DNA of 64,000 nucleotides from Ancistrus triradiatus (taxonomy: Eukaryota > Chordata > Actinopteri > Siluriformes > Loricariidae), in the NCBI GenBank assembly GCA_025084515.1, contig JAJAGP010000017.1:1267713-1331712 (forward strand), read 5' to 3'. Both the position numbers and the translations under genes were made by a program. Shown here piece after piece: positions 10,849-24,195 of the stretch. The notes below the pieces were generated by a model. The model did no database searches and was not told the DNA's origin. It was given only the letters and a program-made list of their open reading frames with translations. Positions within the stretch are counted from its first letter, which is position 1. Each line of letters opens with the position of its first letter.

Positions 10849-13174
10849 AATAACAGGCCTCAGTCTACCCATTTCTTTAGCCCTGTTACACAAATAACAC
10901 CAGAATTGGGTTTTATTTCAAAACAGAGCCACACTGGAATAATGGAATAAACCAGCTATGAAATAAGTCACTGCATTTTGAGAAAGGGGATACAACCAGT
11001 CATTGCCACTAAGTCAGTCAAATAAGCACAGCCAGCTGCATCCAATCAGCATCCATCTCTACATTCCACAGTGAAACTCTGCCAAACCCAGGCGCCACGA
11101 TGAGGAACATGACAGCTCAAACTTGTAGAGACATGATCTTGAGCAGAAGCAAGGGCAGAAGCAAGGAGGGACTGTGGTTCCTGAATATTCAAAACATTTT
11201 CATAAAAATAGAACGTGGACCAGAGCGACCCAAAATACACAGGCTTTCCTATCTCGGCAGCGCGAGGGGAAGCAGCACTGACTGAAGAGTCATCGCAGAG
11301 CAAACTGGAATACAGAGCACAGCTTTCAACAAAAACTGGGAATAACCTGGGCTGATCCATTTCACTGGAATTTCATTTTTTCCTATTTTGTCGATGATGT
11401 GGGTAATATCTCAGATAGGTCAACATAATCTTTCCAATATGTAGTAAAAAATAATAATAAATGCATCTTAATTTGGATTACAGTATGTACTTTATGAATG
11501 CTCCAAGCGGACCAAACCACTGTGAGGCATAGGGATGCAATTCTACAAAACTTAAAATTAGTTTTCCTGTATATAATTAGCACAAGTCCTTTCAGTGCAT
11601 ATTACTTTTATTATTTAACAATATATAATTATGTTTACAATGAGTATAGTATTCCCAGGAAATGCTACATGTGTTGATCCAAGGTACAAATTACCCAGCC
11701 ATACTTTTCCAACAACGCCTCATAGATTAAAATCTATTCAAAAAGTTACTTTGGACATAATGATCTGTTATTATTTCTTCTTTCAGTGCTACAACCGGTT
11801 TTTAAATGGGGAGATTACTTTGGTTGCACAGTTTAGTAACCATCATTAAAAAACAAGGTGGGGGTGGGGGGGGGGGGACACGATAACGATATTTTTTGAA
11901 TATCCGAGTTCGCGTCATGTTCCTGAACATACACAAAGAGTAGGTCCAACCAAAAGCTTTTTATCCACCACTTGCCCTGCTGGTGAAGACTGCACCCACT
12001 GGTAGTGGCATGTTGATAGAGCTGTTTAATGGGCCCTGTCCAAGTGCTCTGTTCCTCCTCATCAGTCTGCCCCACTTTCAGGCCTGACCTTTCTCTGCCA
12101 TGCTTTTGAGCAGCCAGCGCCGTCCCACTTCTCATCTCAATCTGACACTGCAATACCAGCTACAGATTTAGTAGCCTGTATAAGTTTATGATGCGAAGAA
12201 GTCAGCTGACACTATCTGGCACTTTAAGTGAAGTTGGAAATAAGAGAGTTGCTTTTTAAAAATGAATTTACCAGATTTACTTTTTCTAAATGAGTGAGTC
12301 ATTTTGATGACTCTCACGCTGCAAGTTTTCTACCACGGATTTTAAGTCGCCTCTGCAAATCAGTCCACATACATTTGAACTAATCACCTAATAACTACAA
12401 CAAAGCATTTCTATCCCGATTTAAGTGACAGCTTACATTTAGTCACACAGCAGACACTTTATCCAAAGCGACTTACAAGAAGTGTGAACCGCAGCTGCAA
12501 ATGTATGAAGTATTTACAGCATGTATCGAGTGACAAAGGTTTAAAGCATTTCATGTCTCTTTAACAGCATTGTCAAGAACATAGCGACAGCTTCCTCTTT
12601 CCCAGCTCCACCCACAACTCTCCCTGCTATTTCAGGAATGTCAGAGTTTTCGCTCTCACATTCAGCGAGAAGCTCTCGTTTCACTGTTAGACAGCTTGCA
12701 TACGACACTTGACCCGGAGCCATTTGTACACAAATATTCCTTATTCAGTATGACTTTTCACTTTCATGAAAATACTCATACAGCCAGAACTCCATCAAAC
12801 GGACCCAGACCAAGTGGAGATTTTAAACACGAGTAGACCTCAATGTGTCCAGCATGTATATGGACATAAATCGTCTAAAACAGCGCTAATCTATCACTAA
12901 CTTTTGTAGTGAAGTCATATAACATTAGTCACATAACAGCAGTGCAGGTTATACACTAGAAAACTGCTTGCTGAAGAATATCCCCAAGATTTCATTTAAT
13001 AGCTATAAATAACCCCTGCAAAACTATTTTCTCTCTGCATTTTCTGTGCCAACTCTCGAAAATGTATTTATTTTCTTTCTTGTGACTACATCTTAGTGTA
13101 GAGAGAAAAATGAGTCATTTCTTGTGGAGCTGAACATGACATTGTTCATTTTTGTCCACATCACGTAAACTTTC
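10849..13174. other. Mostly unrecognised; SINE tail and G-run
   Basis: The only recognisable pieces are an orphan SINE 3' box at 12430-12482 ('cagacactttatccaaagcg' then 'acttacaaga') and a G-run at 11858-11878. Two minus-strand open frames (11046-11360, 104 codons; 12541-12723, 60 codons from a GGCTCCGGG-like start) have no recognisable domain and no splice context linking them to macf1. Confidence 0.4.
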
Positions 13175-13182
13175 ATTAAAAT

Positions 13183-13715
13183 ACAGGTGTGCGCCGTTTA
13201 ACAACCACATTACGTTCTGTGAAGCAGGTTGTTGACCAAAATGGATATTGACCCGACATTACCAGTCACACAAGTCTTTTTAATGGTACTGTAATGCAAA
13301 TAAAGGATATTTTCACAAGAAAACTGTGCGCAAATGATACGTAAATGGGTCAGAGATCACACGGAAAACACCAGTGATTGAAACAACTGACATTTTGTTT
13401 TAACAGAAGCCAAAAATACATGAATAAACAGTACTGCAAACACAACAGAGGATCAGCCAGATGAGGCACAGAGTTAAGGAGTGAATGTGAACCAAATTAC
13501 AGGTTACGGTTATAGGTTAGTGAGAATATACAGGCAATTGGGAGGAAAAAAAACAAAGGAGTACTACTTGCAATAGGACAGGCAAATGCACTAAAACACC
13601 ATTTACAGCTTGTTAAAACCATGCACTGTAATATCACACACAAACACGAGTAACCTGCATAAAAAGTCTCTAAACGCATCATTCGAGTTAGAACAGTCTC
13701 GAGCCCAAACATACG
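13183..13715 (-). repeat. 'gccgtttaacaac' nonautonomous DNA repeat, copy 1
   Basis: The left end is 'acaggtgtgcgccgtttaac' followed by 'cattacgttctgtgaa'. The remainder, read on the minus strand, matches 23690-24195: 'gtctagggactgttctaact'-like start, 'gagactttttgtgcaagtta', 'gcctgtcctattg', 'catctggctga' and 'cagttttcttgtga'. A shorter copy is at 37365-37510. The terminus style resembles pogo/Tigger-type elements, but there is no coding evidence. Confidence 0.6.
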
Positions 13716-14344
13716 CTAACAAGCAAGAGAGCACACAATCAATAAGGGAGTTACATTTTGTTATCGTAACACAAATTCATTTAATTATAATTACATTTAT
13801 TTGACATCAATGGCTATATCTATGACAAGAAAAAAAATCACCTGAGTTCAGGATCAAACTATGGATCTCTGGACCTATGAGGCAACAGTACTAAGCACTT
13901 ACACCACCATGGGCACCATTAAATGTTTAAAAAGCCTTGGTCAACATCAGCTGATGCACTCAGTTTTGACTAGGTAGATGTTTATGGTGCCATATATCAT
14001 CAACTGACTTTCAGTAATGTTCAGTACAATCAGTGGAACTACTGGTGACCAGGCAAACTCCTCAGCAATCAGTGATCTGTTTTGGGAAAATTACAAAACT
14101 ATCTTGCCTGATACTACTACTACTTCATCATCTGGGTAAAATAACCAAGATATGTAGTAACCTTGGTAAGCAACACGCTCCAATCCAGAAGAGAGAGTTT
14201 CAACTGTCAGATAGCTTAATAGTAGGCTTTTAAAGCCCAGAATCCAAATATGGTTACATTCCTGTGATCAAAAAGAATTATAATATACATTAGAAATGTA
14301 ATTTGGACTTTGACTGGACTTTTGCTAACTGATTCCTACTATAT
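13716..14344. other. No recognisable feature
   Basis: Intronic DNA. No gene or element termini recognised. Confidence 0.4.
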
Positions 14345-14427
14345 ACATAATCCCAGATTTATGATGGGGGTACGTTCCAAGAAATCCATCCTAAGTTGAA
14401 TTTATCGTAAACCAAGGAGTTTAATAT

Positions 14428-14684
<257 letters not shown>

Positions 14685-16260
14685 CACAGTCGTATGAAAA
14701 AGTTTGGGCACCCCTGATAATTTTCATGATTTTAGTTTATAAATCATTGGTTGTTCAGATCAGCAACTTGAGTTAAATATATCATATAGCAGATGAACAC
14801 AGTGATATTTGAGAAGTGAAATGAAGTGTATAGGATTTACAGAAAGTGTGCAGTAATTATTCAAACAAAATTAGGCAGGTGCATAAATTTGGGCACCCCA
14901 GCAGAAAAATTACATCAATATTTAGTAGATCCTCATTTTGTAGAAATAACAGCCGCTAAACGCTTCCTACAGCTTCCAGTCTGGATTCTGGTTGAAGGTG
15001 CTTTGGACCATTCTTCTTTAGAAACATCTCCAGTTCAGTCATCTTTGATGGTTTCCAAGCATGGACAGCCCACATTTTCAGTAATATTCATGTCTGGGGA
15101 CTGAGATGGCCATTCCAGAACGTTGTACTGGTTCCTCTGCATGAATGCCTTAGTAGATTATGAGCAGGGTTTGGGGTCGTTGGCCTCGGTGCAACTTTGT
15201 CACTGATTCTTGAACATTGTTCTTAAGAATCTGGAGATATTAACTGGAATCCATGCGACCCTCAATTTTAACAAGATTCCTAGTACCTGCACTGGCCACA
15301 CAGTCCCGCGGGCATTATGGAACCGCCACCAAATTTTACTGTGGGTAGCAAGTGTTTGTCTTGGGATGCTGTGTTCCTTTTCCGCTCCTTGTTATGTCCA
15401 AATAACTCAATTTTAGTTTCATCAGTACACAGCACTTTATTCCAAAATGAAGCTGGATTGTCCAAATGTGCTGTAGCACACCTCAAGTGACTCTGTTTGT
15501 GGCGTGTCTGCAGAAAAGGCTTCTTCTGCATTACTCTCCCATACAGCCTCTCCTTGTGCAAAGTGCGCTGTATAGTTGAACGATGAACAGTGACACCATC
15601 TGCAGCAAGATGAGGTTGTAGGTCTTTGGAGGTGGTCTGTGGCTTGACTATGACTGTTCTCACCATCCTTCGCCTCTGCCTTTCTGAGATTTTTCTTGGT
15701 CTGCCACTTCGGGAGTTCCTTAACTAGAACTGTGCCTGTGGTCTTCCATTGCCTCACTATGTTCCTCACAGTGGAAACTGACAGCTGAAATCTCTGAGAG
15801 AGCTTTTCCCTTTCCCTGAACCATGATGTTGAACAACCTTTGTTTTCAGGCCATTTGAGAGTTGTTTTGAGGCTCCCATGTTGCCACTCTTCAGAGAAGA
15901 TGCAAAGAGGAGAAAAACTTCCAATTGGCCACCTTAACACTTTCTCATAGTTGGATTCACTTGTGTATGTAGATCAAGGGTCAATGAGCTTACAAAACAA
16001 ATTTTGTGTTCCAATAATTAGTGCTAAAGGTATTCAAATGACAAGGGTGCCCAAATTTATGCACCTGCCTAATTTTGTTTTTGAATAATTACTGCACACT
16101 TTCTGTAAAACCTATAAACTTAATTTCACTTCTCAAATATCACGGTGTTCATCTGCTACATGATATATTTACCTGAAATTGCTGAGCTGGACAACCAATG
16201 ATTTATAAAGAAAAATCATGAAAATTAGCAGGGGTGCCCAAACTTTTTCATACGACTGTG
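14685..16260 (-). mobile_element. Tc1-like transposon, full length, IR/DR type
   Basis: The termini are inverted repeats that agree perfectly over 32 bp: cacagtcgtatgaaaaagtt, then 'tgggcacccctg'. They are flanked by TA on the left; on the right the TA is obscured by TG repeats. The inverted repeats extend to about 210 bp and each holds an inner direct repeat ('ataaatttgggcacccc' at 14883-14899; its complement at 16044-16060), the IR/DR layout of Sleeping Beauty-like Tc1 elements. Length is 1576 bp, usual for Tc1. The transposase inside is broken. Confidence 0.93.
15280..15940 (-). pseudogene. Tc1 transposase pseudogene
   Basis: DDE transposase of the Tc1 element, read right to left. The N-terminal paired-like helix-turn-helix is visible as 'LSQRFQLSVSTVRNIVRQWK' near 15780-15840. 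After a frameshift near 15666 follow 'TSKDLQPHLAADGVTVHRST' (second DNA-binding helix), 'RTLHKERLYGR' and the first catalytic Asp in 'VLCTDETKIELFGH'. The glycine box 'FGGGSIM' is reached near 15310, then the frame is lost. The distal second Asp and final Asp/Glu boxes are too damaged to read with confidence, so the copy cannot encode an active enzyme. Tc1 transposases normally have about 340 residues; the longest uninterrupted piece here is 167. Confidence 0.9.
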
Positions 16261-16277
16261 TGTGTATATATATACAC

Positions 16278-16312
<35 letters not shown>

Positions 16313-16337
16313 CAAATAAATATACATAGACAGATAG

Positions 16338-16371
<34 letters not shown>
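16261..16371. repeat. (TA)n and (TATC)n microsatellites
   Basis: Continues the TA-rich tract right of the Tc1 element, then 'aaataaataaacaaataaat', then nine or so TATC units (16335-16371). Together with 14428-14684 it probably formed one locus before the Tc1 insertion. Confidence 0.9.
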
Positions 16372-16855
16372 GCGTCGCAGCCTATTCCTCACTACATTTG
16401 TTAGCGCTCATCATTCCCGCCAATTGACTCCCTACGTCACGTGCTGTGGAGCGCAGGAGAGTATCGTAGTGTTTACCATACCTTAAACATGTTTAAAACA
16501 CTTACATTAAGCTACAGCTGGGCAAGTATATTAACATAAAGCGCATATTATAATGAAGTATTTTAATATCTCAGGTAATTTATTGAATAATGTATTAAAA
16601 GTGAAAAACAAAAACGATTAATGTGGGTCCATGGCTTTTCCTCATGATATCTCATCACTGCTGCCACTCGACTCCCTGCATCCCCCACTGCCGACTTCCT
16701 CATCGGTGTGTGACAGAGTACTGTACTGCGAATCACTTGCCTAAGAAAACTCTAAATTCAAAGGACGATTTATATTCACGTTTAGTATTGGATTCCCATC
16801 GTAAAGCTGAAATATCGCAAGTTTGGCCGGAGAGTATCTGTATTTTAGACCGCCC

Positions 16856-17670
16856 ATGTCACCATTTAAATACTCTGATTGGACAGAGGGTTTTCATAGA
16901 CTGGCTGAGAACACAGAGTAAACTTTCCTGAGAAATTCTAAAGTGAATGATCTCAACAGGGCCTAACTCAATATGTCAGAATCAACAGAGTAACCTTTAT
17001 CCACTCAAATTGAGTCCATTTCTGGCGTTCCACATTTCTGACGGCCAAGAGGCACACGTAAAAGAGACCACCTTCCTCCGATGGGGACACATGGTTAGTC
17101 GGTTGGGGTAGCACTGTTTCAGGCTTAACCTGGGCCATTAGTGTAAAGAACAAATAAAGGATCAGTCTCACCATCGTGTCACACTCACAGTCGCACTTAA
17201 AGGATTATCTACTAAAGCAATACAGAACAACATAAACTGAGTGACACGGTCACATCTCACCCGTTTACAATAACACAAATAAATGTACACAAAGGAATTT
17301 TGCCATAAGTTTACCAAATAAAACTTACGACAAATAAAACCACACCTTTTAGAATTTCATCTAAATACACGCCTCCAGAACAAACAAATGGCGCTGCCTA
17401 GGCTGGTATAAGGCAGTAAGCCTTCTGAAAAATTGAAGACAACAACTGACCAGCTAACAAATAACTTTGTCCTGACTGGTTATGGGTTAGTGTAAATCTT
17501 TGTTATATTCCATTGAAGATAATGCCTAGGGCAGCCATGAGTCAGAATTCTTTCCCTGTGCATGTGTTTTACTAATAGCTGCTGAAGAATTGTCAAGAAT
17601 CATTTTGAAAGGTGTTCAAAATAGACTCCACCTTTTAAACCAAGGATAATTCATTACAATGATCGGTAAA
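16856..17670. other. No supported gene
   Basis: A minus-strand 68-codon frame (16968-17174) starts with a hydrophobic stretch ('MVRLILYLFFTLMAQ') that looks like a signal peptide. It has no cysteine-framed domain and no convincing exon partner, so it is not called as a gene. Confidence 0.4.
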
Positions 17671-18161
17671 TCTACAGTACTGTGCAAAAGTCTTATGCCA
17701 CTATTAGATTTGTTGTTTTAAGAACAAGAATGTAATGACCATACATAACATATTGAAGATTTCCCCCAAAAATGTCAAACTTGGATTCGTCACTCCACAG
17801 CACTCTTCCCCTTGGATTTTCATTCCAATCTTTGTGAGCTTTAGCATATCTTAGCGTTTTTACAGTGTTCCTTTTCCGAAAAGGAACCCATTCCTGTTCA
17901 AGTTTCTTCGGACTGTAGAAAGATCAACTTGGCAACCCGATGAAGCTGTCAGATCCTGCTATTGCTCAAGTGTATGGGGAGGTCATGCTAAATACTAGCC
18001 ACCATAGCCTATAGAAGCTCATTTTTCTGATTTATTTTAATACTGCACACAGATTTCCTGTGTTTTCAAGTTGTATTCTATATATGGTTGTTATACCATT
18101 GGTAAAACAATGGAATATCTAATCTAAAGGTGGCCTAAGACTTTTGCACAGTACTGTATGT
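17671..18161. mobile_element. Tc1-derived MITE (~490 bp)
   Basis: Terminal inverted repeats: left 'tacagtactgtgcaaaagtc' and right 'gacttttgcacagtactgta', flanked by TA. The interior keeps antisense transposase sequence ('gtcaaacttggattcgtcac', 'ccattcctgttcaagtttct'). It is an internally deleted Tc1 element that depends on a transposase in trans. An orphan terminus of this family occurs at 38838-38862. Confidence 0.88.
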
Positions 18162-20147
18162 CTGACTGAAATCCAATACCACTTCCATTACAGACAATCA
18201 ACGAACGGTGCCTCTATTTGATGCTGCAGTTCTGAATATGAATATAAATATTAATCATTCATTTCTATTTCAATAAACAGACTCTTGAGTACCCCAAACA
18301 TGGGCCCCTTCACTCTGGATTTATTCACCACTGTCAAGTCAGAAATATTTAACAATAGGAACTGAAAGTGACCAGCTGGACACTGAGCCTGCATAAAGAG
18401 TACTTGATTACTATTCCTTTCACACAGCTCTGAATACTGAACTGGAAACTACAGATGGATGACAAGAAGAGAATGGCGAAGAAAGAAAGATATGAACCGA
18501 AAGGTATGAACCATGTGTGCCACACCTGACCTAGTAAACAGAAGTATGTAGAAATTTCAGGATGTTTACATTACATGCAATTTTTAGCCCTGTACAACTT
18601 AGGATCCTTAAGCTAAGATTTGAGGAGTCATAAAAAACATCATCACTGCCTCTGGCAGATAGGACAGGTCTCCTGGACTGACATTTTTAGCCTCTGCAAT
18701 TAGCCATAAAGCTTGTTAACGAAGCTACAGATCAACTTTTATTCATCTACTATATTCCAGACTACACCAGAGAGAGGGGGAATGTGAGAGAAGAGAAAGG
18801 AGGAGTTGAAGTCTAGCAAATACATGTAAAGACAGCTAGACATAACAGTAGCAGCAAACAAAAGTGTTATCATACCACTTCTATCTCTCAACATGCACAC
18901 AAACACCCAAGTTTAGTGGTAACATTACTGAAGGTGACGACAGTCTCAACACTCGGTCACAAATTTGCAGACTTCAGAAGCTAGAGTTCTGTTATACTGA
19001 AACACTGTCATCAGCCTGGAAATAGTTTAATAGTGTTCCAAGAGAATAATGAGGCATAAAACAACCAAAAATATGAATTAAAGCAGAGGTAGCACCAAGC
19101 TCTGCTCTTCAACAAGCACCAAGTCAAAAAACACAACGGGCACAAACGGCCAGTCAATCATTTGGACTAGGCAGGGTCTCTGGTTTCTCCTTTAGAAGTA
19201 ATGATGTGTAGTTGTTGGCCAAAGAATAAGATTTAGGGCTGACCTCTGTGGTAGGTCTGACATAGCTGCCTGTCAGGAAGAAGAGATTAACAACAAGTCA
19301 TTCGAATGGTGGAACCCTCTGCATTCAGACATACTAAAAGTTTCCCTTCAATGACACTCCAGAAGCCAAATATCGACGTTCTTTCCTACCAAAAAGCACT
19401 ATAAAAGCAATAAATTCAAAAATAAATCTATACCAGTGCAGATCATTAACACTTGCAATTCACAGACGAATGGTCAAGCGCATGGCCAAAAGGTCACATA
19501 TGCATGAACAAAGTGTGGAGCTGAACCGTGTTCATTAAATTATAGACTCTGATGTGTTTATTACAGTATGTGAGAACGGATGACACCTTAATCAGCAATT
19601 ACCGTTCGCACCTCAGATAAGACCCATGGCTTACAGGCTTAATAAACTCCAAACGGAGCCACTGTGTAGCACTGAATGTTAATCTGGCAAATATCTGTCA
19701 TGTGAATATATGACTCACTGTTTGACAGATGCTTATGCCAGAATTAAAATGACTAAGGCTGCATCCTGATGTGATGATACCACCATGTTCCTCATAAATA
19801 CTACAATTATTGGCAGCCAGGGTATAAAAGACTCTGAAATATGTTTGTAGTTAATTTGCTTAAGCTCTGACTGAAAATATGAAAGAAACTTCTAACTGAA
19901 TGTTACAACCCATGCTCGGGACATTTGAATTGTTGTGTGTTTGTTTCTTTCTATGTGTGGGCACATCCCGTTTGCCCGAGTGTGTCAGAGGTTGCTGACA
20001 TCACGTATGCATCTATCATGTTTGGAGTGTTAGTGCTGTGCTTTGTGTGTGTATTTCATGTTTGTTTAAAACTCATTGGTAAAGTCACTTTAACAAACAC
20101 TTTGTTTGAAACATTCATTTTTGGGAGTCTTACTTACTGAGGTAGAG
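18162..20147. other. No recognisable feature
   Basis: About 2 kb without recognisable repeats, genes or regulatory motifs. It is one of the largest clean stretches in the macf1 intron and therefore a reasonable place to look for conserved non-coding elements. Confidence 0.4.
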
Positions 20148-20876
20148 TGGAACCTCGGTTCTCGTCATTGATTTGTTCCAAATGGCTTGTCAAAAACCGA
20201 AAACGAGTACCAAGCAAATTTTTCCTCATGAGGAATAATGTAAATCTAATTAATCCGATCCAGACCCCCAGACAATTTATACTGTATGAGGCATTATATG
20301 CATTAATGGAGTTGTATTGTACAGGTGCTCCCTGAATTACAAAGGGGATATGTTCCGACAAATCCATCATAAATGAAATGTATCGTGAACTGATGAGTTT
20401 AATATAATCTATGCTGTATCAGAGCGAAGGCAACCTTATTGTTTAAAACATTTACATCAACCTACAGTTGGCCAACACAAGCTTATTTCATTGCAAAGTG
20501 TTGAAAATCTCAAGGATGGGTTGAAAGTGAAAAGCAAAACACTTGATCTATTGGTGAACTCAGGACACTAGCTGCTAATGCTAACTGCTCAGCCTGAAAG
20601 TTATTCAGAGAACTGATTTTCTTTCGGTTGGCTGTAATCATCAACCATTTAAGGACCCATGGGGACTTATATGCAATAACAATATAGTGCTGTAGATGTA
20701 AAAATAAAGAAAAACATGATAAACAGCGGAGATCTTCACTGAGCAAAAGCTATTGAGAGACTGAATCACTGTGTACTAAATTGTGAATCACGAATCGTGA
20801 TTCAGCTCGAGTCCTGCAGCTCGACTCACACAAGTGGGCCACTCGACGAGTTCCGATGTACCATTGTACTTACCCT
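20148..20876. mobile_element. 'CCTCGGTTCTCG' MITE, copy 1
   Basis: The left end is 'tagagtggaacctcggttct' and the right end 'cgacgagttccgatgtacca', an imperfect inverted pair shared with the copies at 28530, 43118, 45935 and 47033. The interior has 'tacaggtgctccctgaatta' and 'aatccatcataaatgaaatg', i.e. a 'dttacgatgggg' element end nested inside. No coding sequence. Related termini suggest a pogo/Tigger-type family, unproven. Confidence 0.65.
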
Positions 20877-21244
20877 GATGTTCCAACCCTAGACAGAACA
20901 CTGAAGTAAATTTATTCTAAGAAATTGAATTATTCTTAACAAAACAACACTTCTTAAACAAAAACTAGCTACATGGGTGAAAACTCCCATCACTATCGAC
21001 CAGAGCTGTGGTGAATAAACCTTCCTGTAAGAGGAAACATGGTAGAGAATCTGTGACATTGCTGGGTTGTTTTTCTCCAAAGGCCCTGGGTACACTGTTT
21101 GAACTCATGGCATCAAGGACTCCATGAAGTCCCTAGAGATTATAAATTTTACATGTTTTTGAAGCTACAATTGGGTTGCTGATGATTCAAAACATCCACT
21201 CAAATCCAGACAAAAATGGGTCAACAAAAACAATCCAACTTTTA

Positions 21245-21345
21245 ACAAGTTTACTGACACTGAGGGAGTATACATGCACATAATAATCCATTCATAATTC
21301 CTGTTATCTGATTATTCAAGTGTTCATGTCAACAGCATACTCCAA
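21245..21345. repeat. Fragment of 'TTTACATGCACTTAAT' MITE
   Basis: 'gagtatacatgcacataata', 'tatctgattattcaagtg' and 'tcatgtcaacagcatactcc' match the left end of the copy at 24596. The rest is missing. Confidence 0.6.
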
Positions 21346-21678
21346 TTTCACAGATCACATACAAACACACACCGTCAGTTTCTTGCCAAAAAAAGGAATC
21401 TCAAAGTGCAATGTGTCACATATTAAGTGCATTCAAAAGGGACTGACAATTATGCCTTTTGATTATAGCTGCTGGTCTAGGTTTAGACTAGGTAAAGTAA
21501 TATGAAACTATTAGCTCTGACATCACAGGATAACAAGATTTACTTCTGATGATGCCATGTCCATCTGTGGTTGGCAAGTCCAAGACAGCAACACTGATCC
21601 TGCTCTCTTAAGCGGAAAGGTGTCATTACAGTCTGGAGAGATTTGGCCTTAAACACTGACAAATATGGCCGTGTCAGT

Positions 21679-21730
<52 letters not shown>

Positions 21731-22134
21731 TCAACAGGATCAGCTGGCTGGTTCTGATTTCAGAGAACAAGCAGGTGCTTCCTAGTATCTGCCTGGAATG
21801 AGGATAAGGAAACGTCCTTGGTGAGACCAACAGAATGCCTTATGACGTCATGCTTTATATTACACCTACACCCTTACACCTTCCATAACCATTAGTGATG
21901 GGCTGAAGCACATTGTTCCAGTTCCAATTCAATTCTAATACACAACTGCCAATACAAGAGCTCTTTTTACTTTAATACTATCACTATTATTATTGTTGGA
22001 ATTGTGTTAAGGCTACATAATGAGGATGGAATATAGCACACAAGTTCTTATTAGAAGAGCAAAAAATATACACAAATACACAATTTGGTACCTGGGCTCT
22101 AAGCTCCAACAGGCTACGAAATCCTCTACAGATC
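21346..22134. repeat. (CA)n microsatellite in unrecognised sequence
   Basis: A pure CA tract of about 50 bp occupies 21679-21728. The flanking sequence shows no recognisable feature. Confidence 0.85.
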
Positions 22135-22312
22135 AAAATCAAGTCAGATTTATTTCTATAGAGCTTTTTGCAATTTTAGATTATCTTCTAATATCTAGGG
22201 CCAATGCCAAATTGAGCAAGCATAGGGAAACAGTGGCAAGGAAAAACTCCATAAATGTTATGAGGAAGAAACCTTGGGAGGATCAAGACTCGGGACCCAA
22301 CCTCCTTCGGTG
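22135..22312 (+). repeat. Fish 'LINE/SINE-tail' repeat, copy 2
   Basis: 'aaatcaagtcagatttattt', 'tatagagctttttgcaattt', 'attatcttctaatatctagg', 'gcaaggaaaaactcc' and 'gaaaccttgggaggatcaag'. The last phrases are a hallmark of a widespread teleost repeat. Same family as 2333-2510 and 27935-28092. Confidence 0.65.
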
Positions 22313-23433
22313 GTGGTATAGATAGTGGTTGGTCATACAGTATAAAGACACTAAGCAAGTTCTCTGTAATCTCTTTAGCCTTGGTCGGCTATCACATTTC
22401 TGGAATGCATCAGAGAGAATCTATCGCCTGGTTGTGTGTCTCTGTGTATTAGCTAGCTTGAACTACTGGTACTCTTTCACGTGAAACCTCTGCATTGTAC
22501 GACGCAACTATGCTTCCACCCCTCGACACACTGGCTATACACACATTACCAGATGTCGTCTCGCTTCCCTGCATTTCCAGACTAAAATATCTCCAAACAA
22601 ATGATATTTAAATCAAACCAACAGCTATTTGCTCACTCACTTACATTATGGTGGGTTCATGGTCCAGTTCAAGCTGTGGATTGGAATCTGGATCAGTAAG
22701 TGGATTGGCCCCATCCAGCCAATATCCGATGAGTGAATGACAGCAAAATCAGACCCGATGCCAATATAGGATCGGCTCGGTCCCATCTCTAATAACATTC
22801 ATGGGTGCCAGAGCTTGAAAAGTGTTAAGTAAAAGAGTACAGGGTTCAAACGAAACAGACTGCCAAGGAAGAGTAAAGGTCAGCTGATCTCTTATCTTCA
22901 TGATGTGGCACTGATGCTGGTGGTCTGGATTTTTATGTCGACAAAAGGGAGATGAATACGGTCTCCTGTGTGCGCACCCATCTGAAATCAATGCCCTACT
23001 CAGACGCAGTGTTCAAGTGCCTTTATCTCACACTCTAGAATGTAGTCATTAACACAGTTTGCCATCTATCCATAGCGTCGCCACTCAATCCTTCACTCTG
23101 TCCATTCTCCTTCACTGAATTCCAGACCGTCTCATTTTTCATGGCACCTGCCACAGATCTCCAATACAGGGCAACCCCGCTAGGTGTGTGTGTGGGTGTG
23201 TCCTCATGCCCGACATATGATCTTACAGTGTACAGTGCTGTACTGAACCCTAATTATAATACTTCACTTTATACTAATTACAGATTCTTACGTTAATTGC
23301 TTATTTATGTACTGTCAGTGTAGTATTATTGTTTTGTTGCACTCTAGTGCAGTGTGTTTTGATTCTTTGGCCCAGTTGGTCACACAAGCCAATTAACACT
23401 GCAGAGTTGGCAGTTCAAGAGCAGAAGTCTGTC
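22313..23433. other. No recognisable gene; possible DNA-repeat end
   Basis: The phrase 'atccgatgagtgaatgac...gatcggctcggtcccatc' (22726-22790) resembles termini of hAT-like fish repeats but lacks a partner. Nothing else is recognised. Confidence 0.35.
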
Positions 23434-23625
23434 ACTTACATTTACATTTACAGCATTTAGCAGACATCCTCATCCAGAGCGACTTACAATTGGTACAATT
23501 TTACAATCCAAGCAGGGTAGGTTAAGGGCCTTGCTCAATGACCCAACAGTGGCAGCTTGGCAGAGGTGGGATTTGAACCCTGGACCTTCTGGTCCAGAGT
23601 CCAGTACCTTAACCACAGTCCCGCA
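23434..23625 (-). mobile_element. tRNA-derived SINE
   Basis: Minus copy: 'acagcatttagcagacatcc', 'cagagcgacttacaattggt', 'aggtgggatttgaaccctgg' and a head ending 'ccttaaccacagtcccgc'. Full length except for a few head bases. Confidence 0.87.
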
Positions 23626-23689
23626 TCCCCTGTCATTCACTCAAAAGCTCACTTTCACACCTTACCAGTCAAGCTCATTAGCTCACGTT

Positions 23690-24195
23690 TGGTCTAGGGA
23701 CTGTTCTAACTCGGTTGATGTGTTTAGAGACTTTTTGTGCAAGTTACTAGAGTGTGTGTGTATAACTTTTCACTGCTTATTTGTAACAAGCTGTAAATGG
23801 CGTTTTGTAAGTGTATGTGCCTGTCCTATTGTAATAGTACTCCCACTACCTGTGTATTCACCCTACTCTAGAACTACATCAACTGGTTCACATTCACTCG
23901 CCGAGTCTGCATTTCATCTGGCTGACCTTCTGTGTTGTTTGTAGTACTCTATCAATGCATTTTTGCCTTCCGTCAAGAAAAAATGTCATTTAAATCGCTA
24001 ATCAAGCAAAAGTGCTTTCAGCTGTATTTTTATGAATGCAGTTTTCTTGTGAAACTATGCTTTATATTTACATTGCAGTAGACTAAAAACACTACATGAC
24101 TATAGTAAAGTCTGGTCAACGTCCATTTCGGTCAATGTACTGATTCACAGAACGTAATGCAGACGTTCAAAAATCTTTTTAATGCGGACGGTTAA
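23690..24195 (+). repeat. 'gccgtttaacaac' DNA repeat, copy 2
   Basis: Plus-orientation counterpart of 13183-13715. It ends 'tcacagaacgtaatgcagac', the inverse of the copy-1 terminus, and lies directly behind the SINE. Confidence 0.6.

Noticed and set aside
11046..11360. 104-codon minus-strand open frame
   Set aside because: No domain, promoter or splice context; length is within chance expectation for the window.
12541..12723. 60-codon minus-strand open frame starting MAPGQVSYAS
   Set aside because: Clean but unrecognised, ends in a stop rather than a phase-matched donor, and nothing ties it to macf1. Cannot be supported as a gene without conservation data.
16968..17174. 68-codon minus-strand frame with a signal-peptide-like start, considered as an immunoglobulin-type receptor exon
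   Set aside because: No cysteine-framed Ig domain, no second exon and no reliable splice sites; likely chance.
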